The notes below the pieces were generated by a model. It worked only from the letters and a program-made list of their open reading frames with translations, made no database searches and was not told the DNA's origin. From the NCBI GenBank assembly GCA_004014935.1, contig CP025321.1:372001-436000 (forward strand): a stretch of DNA of 64,000 bases, read 5' to 3'. Below, one piece after another: positions 1 to 9,774 of this stretch. How positions within the stretch are numbered: the stretch's first letter is position 1; every line of letters begins with the position of its first letter. The translations under genes were made by a program, and so were the position numbers. The stretch comes from Saccharomycopsis malanga (taxonomy: Eukaryota; Ascomycota; Saccharomycetes; Ascoideales; Saccharomycopsidaceae).

Positions 1-78
1 GAGTACTATCTGCTAAACTATCCTGTCAGATCTTTGCCTCTTCTCTGAAAGCAATAACCACTGAGCTATCTGGTCTAA
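1..78 (-). repeat. tRNA-like short interspersed repeat, copy 1, cut by the window edge
   Basis: Read on the minus strand this matches the 5' part of the dispersed repeat described at 19237-19593: an A-box-like GCTCAGTGG, a purine-rich GAGAAGAG stretch, the GATCTGACAGGATAGTTTAG segment and then TAGTACTC at the window edge. The last two segments occur in the long form of the repeat, so this is probably a long copy whose remainder lies left of the window. Its 5' boundary near position 78 is approximate. Confidence 0.7.
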
Positions 79-599
79 CAAAGAATATGTAATTAATTAT
101 ATAAAGATTAACAATGGTAAAAAATCAGTCAAATTAAAAGAAGATTTTCATTACTAAAAATGCTTTGTAATTATAAATTTTCCTCGATGTAAGCCTCTAA
201 TTGGCCTCTTACAAAAAATTACCAACAGCTCCAATTACAAAACAAACTAATGAAATATATTAACAATAAGAGAAAAACTAAACGTTAGAAAAGAATTTTG
301 ACCATGCCGGTATTGCAAAAGCAGCAAGACCAAGCAAAAAGCAGCAAGGCAAAGCGTAGATAAGAGCAAATAGCGGACAAAAAACATAAGAACAGGTCTG
401 ATGAAATGACGAATGCAGAAAGTATAGTGAAAAAAACCATGTTCTTAATCTCCAACTACGCTTTTATACCGTACATACACTTTATAGCAATTTGGCTTTA
501 TGTCAATACATTATACACCCATACCAACAAAGGACATTCTACAGAAATGCTTTCCATCTACAAAAGATAATTAAAGAACTGAAAAAGGGCGAGCTGCTC
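79..599. other. Intergenic stretch, no gene seen
   Basis: AT-rich sequence downstream of the NDUFA8-like gene. A short imperfect duplication (units of AAAGCAGCAAG) lies near 315-350. No coding or RNA gene could be supported. Confidence 0.5.
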
Positions 600-1124
600 T
601 CAGATCTTACCCTCGGCCTTGGCCTTCTGATATGCAATTCTAGAATTATAATCCTCCACGTTTGGCAAATACAATGGTTTTTCTTTTAAATGTATTGGGG
701 TTTCGTTTTCTGGAACGCCTGGGATTTTCTTTTCAAGTTTCAAGTTGTCAAAAACGCACTTGTTAAAAAGCACCTCGGCTTTTCTACAATTCTTCAACTC
801 GTGGTTATTTTGCTCAAGACAGTTCCAGTGCAATCTAAAGCTTTCCAAACAGTGCTTATTGATGTCCGAAAGCACAGATGCCGCACATCTGGTCACTCTT
901 CTGCCCTCTTTCAAGCATCCCATCTCGCCATTGCCTGGGTTTTGATCTTTGCATGCCATAAAGTCGTCATTGTATGGCTGGCATCTGGCGCCAATGAAAT
1001 ATGCTGCCGACAACAATGGTGCGGAGGTGGCTCCAATCTCATCCACCTTTGGAATATGGTCTGGCAATGGAGAAGAGTTGGTCTCAATGGCAAAATTGGT
1101 ATATGGCTCTCTTGACAATGACAT
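600..1124 (-). CDS. Complex I accessory subunit, NDUFA8 / 20.8 kDa type (quadruple CX9C protein)
   Basis: A 174-residue protein with four CX9C pairs in series (C48-C58, C70-C80, C92-C102, C113-C123). This is the CHCH arrangement of the NDUFA8/PGIV subunit of mitochondrial NADH:ubiquinone oxidoreductase. Family members sit on the intermembrane-space face of complex I and are imported through the Mia40 disulfide relay, so no cleaved presequence is expected and none is seen. It is divergent from NUP57, sharing a promoter region of about 500 bp. Complex I genes are absent from Saccharomyces, so this gene, with the assembly factor at 3876-4913, is evidence that the host has a proton-pumping complex I. 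Family assignment is firm; the exact orthologue name in this species is not known. Confidence 0.9.
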   Translation of the reverse strand: MSLSREPYTNFAIETNSSPLPDHIPKVDEIGATSAPLLSAAYFIGARCQPYNDDFMACKDQNPGNGEMGCLKEGRRVTRCAASVLSDINKHCLESFRLHWNCLEQNNHELKNCRKAEVLFNKCVFDNLKLEKKIPGVPENETPIHLKEKPLYLPNVEDYNSRIAYQKAKAEGKI

Positions 1125-1631
1125 TTTTCTTGTATTGTTTGATTATTTTCTATCACTATCCAGTGACGATATTTTACTATTCTAATTGGGCGTCGTGATC
1201 AAAATTGTGTCTACTGCCACAAAGTCTCTTTTAAAACTATCCGCTTCACTCAAAATGTCGCCTCTTCTATCGCTAATCTGCTTAATATATATTATACCCT
1301 TCTATTTACCCATACAAATTAACCCTCTTTTCGGACGTTTTTCCTATTATTATTTCTTCTTATTGCCATTGGCTGTTCCCATAATCAGAATAAGTAGGGT
1401 AATCATGTTTTCATCATGTGACAAAAGCATGGGCCGGGTATCATAATTTTTCATTTTTCATTCAAGCAGAATATATCCACAATTATGGTATATTCATACC
1501 CCGGGTAATGACTGTATTTTTCTTAGCAGAATTTTGGGTGAGCATAATGGATGATAATAAACAGTGTTAAATGATTGTTGAATTAGATTTGAGATTTATG
1601 TGTTAAAATATAGGAATTGGAATTGATTGAC
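1125..1631. promoter_or_regulatory. Divergent promoter region of the NDUFA8-like gene and NUP57
   Basis: About 500 bp between two start codons facing away from each other. It contains an E-box-like TCATGTGAC near 1415-1423 and AT-rich tracts. No further gene is supported. Confidence 0.5.
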
Positions 1632-3299
1632 ATGTTTGGAAACAGCAGTGGTGGGTTTGGATTTAACAATTCCAATACATTTGGTAGCGGATCAGGAACT
1701 GGTGCTGCAACAGGAGGTGGGTTTACTTTTGGCAGCACCAATAACAATTCCACTAGTGGCACAACTTCAGGCACCAGACCTGCTAGTTTTTCGTTTGGCA
1801 GTGGTAGCACAAGCACTAACACAGGTGGCTTGTTTGGAAATAATAGTAACAATAATAATAATAATAATAATAATAACACGACAAGTAGTAATACTGGAGG
1901 AGGATTGTTTGGAAACAATTCCAGCACGACAAATAGTAATACTGGAGGAGGATTGTTTGGTAGCAACAATAATACTGCTAGCACTGGCACTGCAAGCACT
2001 TCTTCGGGTTTATTCGGTAACAAACTAAATACTGGAAGCTCTACTGGAGGATTGTTTGGTAATACTTCTAATAACAATACTGGAGGTGGCTTGTTCGGTA
2101 ATACAAATACTAATACTAATAATCAAACGCAATCTGGAGGATTGTTTGGTAAAAATGCTGCTACTAATACAAATGTAGGCGGTAATACTTTGTTTGGGGG
2201 TAATGCAAATGCCAGTACAAATTCTACAAGTAATAATTTGTTTGGAAATACCAACAATAACCAGACTCAAAGTAGTGGTGGATTATTCGGTAATACTAAC
2301 AATAATACCGCTCAGAGTGGTGGCGGATTATTTGGGAATACTAACAATAATACCACTCAAACACAGCCACAAAATACGCTATTTGGAAGTTCTTCAACAA
2401 CTAACAATCAGCCCTCTTTTGCATGGACCCAAAATCAGAATAATGCAACTAATCAGCTGTCATCGTTTCAAAACAATCCAACTATAAGTGCGCTACAATT
2501 GCAGCAGCAGCAACAGCAACAGCAGCAGAATATAAACAATTATTCCAATACTATTATAGAACAATTGAGTAAAATAAAAAACTCATGGGATCCAAACTCT
2601 TCCAGCTCTTTATTGAACACGTATTTTTACAATAAAGTGCCTGAGAATGAGGTGTTGTCATATGTTAAACCAGCCAATGTCAGCCAAGAAGAATGGAACA
2701 ATGCAATTGCAAAGAGACCAGATAGTACGTTTGTTCCTGTCAAAGCATCGGGTTTTGAAGATTTACAAAAAAGAAGCGTCGCCCAGACTAACCATATTGC
2801 GCAATCTAGATTGATATTGAAGGAAATTGAAACCAAGTTGAAGAATTTGGGCGACAAACATGATCTAGACTCAACCACGAGAATCACTAATTGTAAAAGC
2901 AAACAACAGCAACTTTCAAAAAAACTTTTGGTTTTGGGTTGTAAGTTATCAATTTTGAAATCTAAGGGCTACCCGTTAAGTCCTGAAGAGGAGATTTTGA
3001 GCGAGAATTTCAACAAATTGATAAAGGTGATAAAAGATCCAGTTGGTTTGGGAAGAATCAACGAATTATGGTCTAGATTGGCTATACTTAAAGAGAGAAG
3101 CGATCTATTAAGAAACCAGTTGAATAATACTTTAGTGATTGGTAAAAGCGACGTTGGCGACGATCCTGAAAACGAAGGTCAAATCAACAAGGTGGTAAAA
3201 GTGTTGCAGAAACAACAGGCTGCTATTCAATACTTGGCAGAGGTCATGGAAAAGGATAACAAACATTTGGATAATCTTATCAAAGAGAAAACAAAGTAA
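1632..3299 (+). CDS. NUP57: FG nucleoporin Nup57 (Nup54 family)
   Basis: A 555-residue protein. The first half is a low-complexity N/S/T/G domain with repeated GLFG and related FG motifs (many copies of GGLFGN). A poly-Q tract near residues 292-301 follows, then a conserved coiled-coil half with the blocks SWDPNSSS, YNKVPENE, DPVGLGRINELWSRLAILKERS and a C-terminal helix. These match yeast Nup57, the central-channel nucleoporin that assembles with Nsp1 and Nup49 and offers FG repeats to karyopherins. The start is the ATG at 1632 giving MFGNSSGG; an in-frame TTG 15 bp upstream is not a credible start. One in-frame CTG occurs, at 2457, in the N/Q/S linker. Confidence 0.95.
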   Translation: MFGNSSGGFGFNNSNTFGSGSGTGAATGGGFTFGSTNNNSTSGTTSGTRPASFSFGSGSTSTNTGGLFGNNSNNNNNNNNNNTTSSNTGGGLFGNNSSTTNSNTGGGLFGSNNNTASTGTASTSSGLFGNKLNTGSSTGGLFGNTSNNNTGGGLFGNTNTNTNNQTQSGGLFGKNAATNTNVGGNTLFGGNANASTNSTSNNLFGNTNNNQTQSSGGLFGNTNNNTAQSGGGLFGNTNNNTTQTQPQNTLFGSSSTTNNQPSFAWTQNQNNATNQLSSFQNNPTISALQLQQQQQQQQQNINNYSNTIIEQLSKIKNSWDPNSSSSLLNTYFYNKVPENEVLSYVKPANVSQEEWNNAIAKRPDSTFVPVKASGFEDLQKRSVAQTNHIAQSRLILKEIETKLKNLGDKHDLDSTTRITNCKSKQQQLSKKLLVLGCKLSILKSKGYPLSPEEEILSENFNKLIKVIKDPVGLGRINELWSRLAILKERSDLLRNQLNNTLVIGKSDVGDDPENEGQINKVVKVLQKQQAAIQYLAEVMEKDNKHLDNLIKEKTK

Positions 3300-3875
3300 T
3301 CTATTTGTAAATTTTCTCTTTTTCAATACATTTTGAGATCAAAAGTTCTTGACATTTGTAGATGAACTCTATAGGCAAAGTTTTTGGCGTTTGTAAATGA
3401 ACTATATGGATCAAAGTTGATGTAGACTGCTCTTTCTCTCAAATTCCTCTTCACAATCTTGTTGTACAATCCTTATGCCTTGAAATATTAGTATGATACA
3501 TTGCAAGATATGTTCTTGTTTTAAAATATCAAATGGCGCAGTTGAGGGGAATGTAAATTTACGTAAATTATATCTCAAATGCTGTGTTTTCTGGGGAGGT
3601 TTTGCTAATGTTTTTGCCCAGTCTCCATTGAACTATGTATAACTAATCTATATTGTGCTGAAAAATGTGAAAGTTAATATCTTTATGTTTCAAGCTTTTT
3701 CTCTTTAATAATATCGTAATAATACATTGCAAAGCATAATCCATGACATTGAGAATGGTGTACAGGTATTATAAACTCTACAGTTGACTTGATTGAAGAC
3801 CACATTGACTTATCACAAAGACTAAACATATGGGATTAACAGCCTAACAATAAAACACATATATACAAAAGACAC
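3300..3875. other. Convergent intergenic stretch, no gene seen
   Basis: AT-rich 3' flank shared by NUP57 and the NDUFAF5-like gene. No open frame, RNA gene or repeat could be supported. Confidence 0.5.
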
Positions 3876-4913
3876 TTAGAGAATCTCCTTCAAATCGACA
3901 TTCTGAGAACCTCTTTTCGCAGATTTGATATCCTGGTCTCTCCAACCTATAAAGAAGAGAATACGATACGTGGCTGGATATACAATCTGACCGTTACTTT
4001 CTACGCCGTAGAATTTCCTGTAGATCGAGTCAGCAGCCAAAAGGGTGTCTTTACCGAGTGCTTCTCTTTCATACAAGCAATTGTTTTCGCCCATCAATTT
4101 CAACTCGTCCATAAGTGTCAAGAGGTCAGGATAATCGATGACCAACTCGTCAATGTCGATAGTAATCATTTTGTAGCCAGCGCGGTTAAGCAAGTTGCCT
4201 AGATCTTGAACTGTGATGAAAGGAGATACATGAGGAGACAAGCCGCCTTTTCTTTCCAACTCAGCCAATTGGAGAGATGAGCGGAGTTCAAATAAAGTGT
4301 CTTGGGCAAACATGGAGCCAATAAAGATAGAATCTTTGGGCTGAAGCAAGCTGAAGGTTTTGCTTAAAAAGCCAGGCAAGTTGTTAATCCAATGCATGCA
4401 CAAGTTGCTGATGATACAATTGAATTTATTGTCAGTCAAGAGTTTATGGTCCAATGTTTCTTCATCAGCGAGAATTTTGGTGATATTCAAATTTTCATCA
4501 TCATAATTGTTTAATTCCAAAAGTTCTTTACAAGAATCAACCATTGAAATGTTGTCGAATTTGGATTTCACAAGATTGAGTTCTTTGCTAAACACTTCGT
4601 CCTCATTGGTTTCTTCTCCAGTAATGGAGGTGTTGGTGTATAAATGCGGCTTTTTGACTAATAAGGACTCCAAATGCCCATACGAAGAGCCAATGTCCAA
4701 AACATTTTCAAAGCGTCTGTTGATAAACGATAATGTGGATATAATTTTCTTGATGGATTCTGTCTTAAGATATTGAACCTTGCTAAACTCCTGCGAATTC
4801 TGAATCAAGGGCGATTTGCGCTGCTCCAACTTGACAGCTCTATCAAATATTTCATAGCTTGCTCTATTTGAATATAAACGTCTTCCCAAATTACAGCCCT
4901 TGGTTCTCAACAT
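3876..4913 (-). CDS. Mitochondrial SAM-dependent enzyme, NDUFAF5-type complex I assembly factor
   Basis: A 345-residue protein with a basic N-terminus (MLRTKGCNLGRRLYSNRAS) that looks like a mitochondrial presequence. It has a class I methyltransferase fold whose SAM-binding motif I is VLDIGSSYGH at residues 71-80. The later blocks ISNLCMHWINNLPG, FIGSMFAQDTLFELR and SPFITVQDLGNLLNRAGY are typical of NDUFAF5. In animals NDUFAF5 hydroxylates an arginine of the complex I subunit NDUFS7 early in assembly; the same role is inferred here. It faces the next gene head to head with a 195-bp spacer. Like the gene at 600-1124 it fits a complex I-containing host. Confidence 0.88.
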   Translation of the reverse strand: MLRTKGCNLGRRLYSNRASYEIFDRAVKLEQRKSPLIQNSQEFSKVQYLKTESIKKIISTLSFINRRFENVLDIGSSYGHLESLLVKKPHLYTNTSITGEETNEDEVFSKELNLVKSKFDNISMVDSCKELLELNNYDDENLNITKILADEETLDHKLLTDNKFNCIISNLCMHWINNLPGFLSKTFSLLQPKDSIFIGSMFAQDTLFELRSSLQLAELERKGGLSPHVSPFITVQDLGNLLNRAGYKMITIDIDELVIDYPDLLTLMDELKLMGENNCLYEREALGKDTLLAADSIYRKFYGVESNGQIVYPATYRILFFIGWRDQDIKSAKRGSQNVDLKEIL

Positions 4914-5108
4914 CTTGTGCTGGTTTCATCAATAAGTCTTGGATGCTTTGATTTCACCATGTCGGGTTTTTATGCAAGATAATTTTTCAAGTGCATATTA
5001 GTTTTTCTTGCAAAGTTCATTAGAATTTTCATCATGTTGAACCAAGGTGAAATATATAGAGGTAAGAAGTGATCAGACATTGAAAAACAGCTAGTTCTTT
5101 AGTGAGAA

Positions 5109-7313
5109 ATGATTCTGAGAACATTTCCTCGGGGCCGGCGTCATTTAAAAGCTCTTTTGGTAAGAACTTATGCAAATTATGTTGCTGAAGACCCTTTGAA
5201 TAGAATAAAGAGTATCAATAACGGTCCTCATCTTACTCCCAAAGATAAGAAGGCTATACAGGATGGGTTGGCTGATCTATCACAGAATCAACATGACAGT
5301 GTACATTTCTATCAGACTCTTAACAAGCTTGAGGACCAAGGACTTCTCGATAGTCCTTCGAATGAATATCATTTGATCATCTTTATAAGAATTCTCGAAA
5401 ATTTCAAGCATATACAACAGAAAAATGTGGATCACAGCTTTAGTTTGATCGATTATTCCTTGAAAGTGTTGAGACTGAGCAGCCGTATTTTGCAAAGACC
5501 GTTTTTCACCCATAATGGAAAACAGTCTAGTCTTGTAACTGCAATGAGATCCATCAATGATCTCTTTATCCAAAGTGGCTGCATACGACGTGAACAGTTG
5601 CTAAGTTATCTCAAGACTATTGATTGGTACATGACCGCAGTCCAACTGTTTGAATATAACAACTTTCCCGGTAATTTGGATACCATAAAAGGTCGTATCG
5701 TGAGAGGTTTCAGAAGAGTCAAATATGAACTCTTGTTGAATTCCAGTATATCTCAAGGTGATTATTTCTCTGCTATCAAAAACTTTCGCTTCATAAAAGA
5801 AAACAGCCCTCTGGCCCAAGAACAGGAGGTAGGTTTCGATCTGTATCGGTGTTATGCGTTTTACAAGTTTGTATCGTTGTCGATAAGCTACAATGATCTA
5901 GAAGGATTCAAGCTCTTGTTGCGTGAATCTAAGGAATATGGCAGAAGCATTAGCCTAACTATGGAAGAGCTCGAACAGCTTCTCAGAGCAGCACTTTTTT
6001 CAGCAAAACATAGTTTAGTTTCTGAAATGCTTTTAACTTATCCTAACCTTGCTTATTTGCTTAAGCCTGAAGATGTTGCCAACATCTTGAGAAAAACAGA
6101 TGATATTGATGTAGCTTTATTAGCATTCGATCAGTCTCTTAATTTCACTCCAACTAATGAAGAGATAATTCGCAATTTAGTAAGATTGCACTGCAAGAAT
6201 CTTGTGAAAAAACCTTTGGATGCAAATCTCTTTGTTGAAATTGGGCTAGCTTTGGACCTGTTTTTAATAAATCCTAATCATAAGCAATATTGCGATTTTG
6301 TTTTTGAAGAGTTGCTTGACACTTTTGGTGATCAATTGTCTGCTGAGAATTTCAAAGAATTTGCAGAAAAGGTAATCAACACGCCCTTGTCGTATTCAGT
6401 GCAAAAACCCATGTTGGTTTTATTATATAAATACTTTATATTGTCTCGTCCAGTGATGCCCCTGACAAAGGCCAGTTCTATACGGAGGTACATTTCGCTA
6501 ATTTATAGATCTACAGACTTGACGGATGATGAGAAAGAGGGCTTGTTCAAAGCCACTTTATGCAACAGGGAACTCTTTGTAATGTTTTTGAACAAGTCTT
6601 GTCGTAATTCTGGCCAAGCAGCCGGTATTATCAAACTTATACATTACAAATACATCTTACCTAATGCTGTTCCAGCTACTATTCCAACATTTTATAAACA
6701 TGTGCTTAAGAAAGCTGAGAAGCATTTTGATTTTTTCAACACCAAGGAGGTTCGCAGTGCTGTTTATATCAGTGGCGTTAGAAATGCTTGTTCCCTCATG
6801 CACGAAAACTTGGTTGTGTATTATTTCTATGCTTATCTGATACACTTGTTGACAAGTCTTGCTACAGACAATCCCTATGATCCTACTGGGGAGGTTTTCG
6901 AGAAAATGCTCACTATAGTGTTCAATATAGTAAAAAACAAATCCTTTTTGACGTCTAAAGAAGTTCTGCCTTTTTCAATTTGCTTCATGGCCTTACTAAA
7001 CAATATTCGGTACGAGTTGGATCCAGTATTCAAAAAAGACATTGACCTTAGCAAAACTAGCCAAATAATGGAAACAGTTCGTACAATGATCTTGGAAAGT
7101 GGTTACTTTATGAAGAGACCTGATAAAGACCAATACAAGAGATCTGATAAAGACAAATACAAGAAATCTGGTAGATACAGAAATAAGAAATTTGTCGACA
7201 ATGACACCATAAATCTCAAAGATATTGAAATTTCGTATGTGTATTATAGTGGAGCTGAAAAATTATTGCAGGCATTTGACATTGCTATGAAATATCATAT
7301 AGATCGAGCCTAA
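5109..7313 (+). CDS. Unrecognised 734-residue protein, probably mitochondrial
   Basis: I do not recognise the family. The N-terminus (MILRTFPRGRRHLKALLVRTYA) is rich in arginine, lacks acidic residues and fits a mitochondrial presequence. The rest is predicted mainly helical, without obvious membrane spans, and resembles fast-evolving yeast mitochondrial RNA-maturation or translation factors with degenerate helical (PPR-like) repeats. That is only an impression of style. Near residues 670-695 there is a lysine-rich stretch with a short repeat of the type RPDKDQYKRSDKDKYK. The gene is intact, with its start codon 195 bp from the divergent NDUFAF5-like gene, and so may share its promoter. Confidence 0.75.
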   Translation: MILRTFPRGRRHLKALLVRTYANYVAEDPLNRIKSINNGPHLTPKDKKAIQDGLADLSQNQHDSVHFYQTLNKLEDQGLLDSPSNEYHLIIFIRILENFKHIQQKNVDHSFSLIDYSLKVLRLSSRILQRPFFTHNGKQSSLVTAMRSINDLFIQSGCIRREQLLSYLKTIDWYMTAVQLFEYNNFPGNLDTIKGRIVRGFRRVKYELLLNSSISQGDYFSAIKNFRFIKENSPLAQEQEVGFDLYRCYAFYKFVSLSISYNDLEGFKLLLRESKEYGRSISLTMEELEQLLRAALFSAKHSLVSEMLLTYPNLAYLLKPEDVANILRKTDDIDVALLAFDQSLNFTPTNEEIIRNLVRLHCKNLVKKPLDANLFVEIGLALDLFLINPNHKQYCDFVFEELLDTFGDQLSAENFKEFAEKVINTPLSYSVQKPMLVLLYKYFILSRPVMPLTKASSIRRYISLIYRSTDLTDDEKEGLFKATLCNRELFVMFLNKSCRNSGQAAGIIKLIHYKYILPNAVPATIPTFYKHVLKKAEKHFDFFNTKEVRSAVYISGVRNACSLMHENLVVYYFYAYLIHLLTSLATDNPYDPTGEVFEKMLTIVFNIVKNKSFLTSKEVLPFSICFMALLNNIRYELDPVFKKDIDLSKTSQIMETVRTMILESGYFMKRPDKDQYKRSDKDKYKKSGRYRNKKFVDNDTINLKDIEISYVYYSGAEKLLQAFDIAMKYHIDRA

Positions 7314-7965
7314 CCTATTGCACTGACACACGAGGGAAGTACAAATGTCTAGCTATTGGATTTAGCGTTCATTCCAGGCATATTGGCTGCTTTCGGCACT
7401 TTTCTGGACATGGAAAACTGAGCTTTAGGGCTATAAATTTATGAGTTTCGTTATATAATAGTCATGTAATAATTGTGGAAACATTCATATACACGGAACT
7501 GATTTGTACTGGGCTCGACACATAAGATTATTATTTTTATCATTCATATACTTCTTTCTCTGGATAACCTTAAATTGGACTCTTATATTTATGTTTGTCT
7601 CATTTGGCTCGCTTATTATTATGATGTAGTACAGATAGGATTGCCATTTAATCTGCTCACAATTTTTCAAAGTTTCACAATTATTGTCACTTGAAACAAT
7701 ATGTATGAATTCTGTAAAGCATGAAATTTGAAGGAATTCTACTATATACTGTCAAGATGAGATTTATCAAGGATTTTATCTTTGAAAAAACACTGATTAG
7801 TTAACAACAGCAAAATTTATTATATGCACTAATTGTAAGGTAAAAGTTGTTAAGCAACTTTTCCCAGCATGTTCCTTGAGAAATATACACTTTTCAACTG
7901 CTTAGAAACATAATTGGCGAATCAGATATGCGCCTGGGACCAGCCCAATTCACAAGACATTCATC
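7314..7965. other. Convergent intergenic stretch with one repeat fragment
   Basis: It lies between the 3' ends of two large unrecognised genes. Apart from the repeat fragment at 7493-7540 it is AT-rich and shows no supported gene. Confidence 0.5.
7493..7540 (+). repeat. tRNA-like short interspersed repeat, 3'-end fragment flanked by direct repeats
   Basis: These 48 bp match only the last part of the dispersed repeat (GAACTGATTTGTACTGGGCTCG then ACATAAGATTATTA; compare 19555-19593). The direct repeat CATTCATATAC occurs immediately on each side (7482-7492 and 7541-7551), which makes this look like a 5'-truncated insertion rather than a decayed full copy. Part of the left repeat (ATATAC) also resembles repeat sequence, so microhomology at the 5' junction is possible. 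Confidence 0.7.
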
Positions 7966-9522
7966 CTATTCTGAGATCAAATCAGCCAACAATTGATTCA
8001 AAATCACCGCCAACCTTTTTCTACTAGAAATTTCAAAGTTGAAAAAGTCTTGACGTGTAGATATTTTCTTGTAACGAACATTTGAAGAATCAAATTCATC
8101 ATCGTCTAGATGGAACATGCGAAGCAATGTATTGTAATCTTTTTTATGGGTTAGCAATTGGTTCAAGGAAGCAAGCAACTGCAAATCTTCACTTTTGTTG
8201 ATGTACTGATACACTTTGCGAGAAATGGCATAATCCAACTTTTCATGGTATTGAAAGTAGTTTATAAGGTAAAATAGAAGTAATCGGCCAACTTCTTTTT
8301 TTTCATGTGTTATTTTTCTGTCTGACAAATTGATGGCACCTTCGATAAGATGTCTGAAGTGGGTTTTAGTAAAAGGATATAATTTTTCATTTTTCTGGTT
8401 CAAAGTCTTCAAGAACCAAAAAAGCTCAAGTGAAGACGCTGTGTTGAAATCCATTGACAGGCATGCTTTGAGTACCAAATCTATGAAACTGGTATCGCCT
8501 TTTTTCATACAAGCAGCCACATGTTGAGAGACCTTATCCATTTTACTGTTGAAGATGGTCAAGAGCGAAGAAGAAAGAGCAGAGATGTTCAGCTGACCTA
8601 TCATCTTCAACTCTATATGAAACTTCACCATGAAACATAAATATAGGTTTTTGGCCTCACTACTTTGCAAGATTCTATAATATTTGTCCATCATTTCAAT
8701 TGTCATGCTGTTAATTGAAGACCAATTATTCTCTGAAAACTTTTGTTTGGACTTGAATTCTTCCACCATGCGATTTTGAAGAAAGTCCAAATCTTCATGC
8801 TTTATGTCGAAATGAGCATTATAATTTGTGAAAAGGAAATCAACATTTTGCCAAAACAATTCCAAATCGTCTCCTACAGTGTACGATTCAAGTAGTAAGG
8901 AAATTTGCCGGCTACGTACCCTTTTGCTAGGTGGGTTCTGATGTATTACTTTTTTCAAAACTTGTAATAAGTACTCTTGGTTGCACCCTGCAAAATTCAA
9001 TGCCAATTGCTCCAAAATACCTTTAGATTTGAACAAAGGCAATTCCTCTCCTTCATACAAATCAGCAATAATCCCAGTATGAATATTGTCGTATTTGTTT
9101 CTCTTTTCTATTGGTTTCTCTTTCGCCGTACTGTACATAAGACTGAGTAGATCCACCTGTCTATACATTAGAGATCGATAGTATAGCTGGTTGACATGTA
9201 TAGAATTAGTAAATATTCGTAACTTCCTAATGGCAGTTTCTGCCTTCTGTCTCTTCGAATTGTCATGTCTTTGCCCATCTCTTATTCTCCTTATTGCATC
9301 ATTGGAAAAGACTATAAAACGTAGTATTTTCACCGCACTCTCCAGATCATCATTATATGCAGCTTGATACAATAGGTCAAACGGATTGAGTACCTTGATT
9401 TCACCAATAGGCACACGTAAGCCTGCAAACGAATCTGCTTGTCTCAATGACTCCTTGAAGGACGGTAATTTCTTACGAAACTTTATCAAAGACTGCAAAT
9501 ACTGCTGCCCTATTGGGTTCAT
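7966..9522 (-). CDS. Unrecognised 518-residue protein
   Basis: I do not recognise this protein. It is basic, leucine- and lysine-rich, and looks helical throughout, with no clear membrane span and no catalytic motif that I can identify. The N-terminus (MNPIGQQYLQSLIKFRKKLP) is positively charged and could be a mitochondrial targeting segment, but this is weak. In composition it resembles its convergent neighbour at 5109-7313, which may indicate a similar mitochondrial gene-expression role; I cannot show homology between them. The ATG used lies 15 bp upstream of an AT-rich promoter block and gives one uninterrupted frame. Confidence 0.75.
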   Translation of the reverse strand: MNPIGQQYLQSLIKFRKKLPSFKESLRQADSFAGLRVPIGEIKVLNPFDLLYQAAYNDDLESAVKILRFIVFSNDAIRRIRDGQRHDNSKRQKAETAIRKLRIFTNSIHVNQLYYRSLMYRQVDLLSLMYSTAKEKPIEKRNKYDNIHTGIIADLYEGEELPLFKSKGILEQLALNFAGCNQEYLLQVLKKVIHQNPPSKRVRSRQISLLLESYTVGDDLELFWQNVDFLFTNYNAHFDIKHEDLDFLQNRMVEEFKSKQKFSENNWSSINSMTIEMMDKYYRILQSSEAKNLYLCFMVKFHIELKMIGQLNISALSSSLLTIFNSKMDKVSQHVAACMKKGDTSFIDLVLKACLSMDFNTASSLELFWFLKTLNQKNEKLYPFTKTHFRHLIEGAINLSDRKITHEKKEVGRLLLFYLINYFQYHEKLDYAISRKVYQYINKSEDLQLLASLNQLLTHKKDYNTLLRMFHLDDDEFDSSNVRYKKISTRQDFFNFEISSRKRLAVILNQLLADLISE

Positions 9523-9681
9523 AGTACTCTGGTTTTGATACTATATTCTCTACTTATAACAAAAAAAAATATCTCTTGATACCAGTATCTAATAGTATCC
9601 ATTGTCCACCAAGCTCCAATGTTAATATTATACCATATCCTCGTACAAATTTTTCACCAATATGAAAAAATGTAAAAAAAA

Positions 9682-9774
9682 TGCGAATTCTGTGGATCGA
9701 ACACAGGACCTTCAGATTCCTAATCCGAAAATAAGAACTTCAGTCTGACGCTCTCCCAACTGAGCTAAATCCGC
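9682..9774 (-). tRNA. tRNA-Phe (GAA) with a 20-nt intron
   Basis: The minus strand reads GCGGATTTAGCTCAGTTGGG, an A-box, then anticodon GAA in the loop CTGAAG. An insertion follows directly 3' of position 37 (about 9718-9737), then the closing stem TCTGA, the B-box GTTCGATCC and a paired acceptor end ATTCGCA. Removing the intron leaves 73 nt, the normal size. The intron contains TTC, which can pair with the anticodon as in other yeast tRNA-Phe precursors. A run of eight T residues on the sense strand (9674-9681) follows as a Pol III terminator. Confidence 0.97.

Noticed and set aside
1617-1631. An in-frame upstream extension of NUP57 from TTG.
   Set aside because: Yeast nuclear genes rarely start at TTG, and the ATG at 1632 gives the MFG start typical of Nup57.
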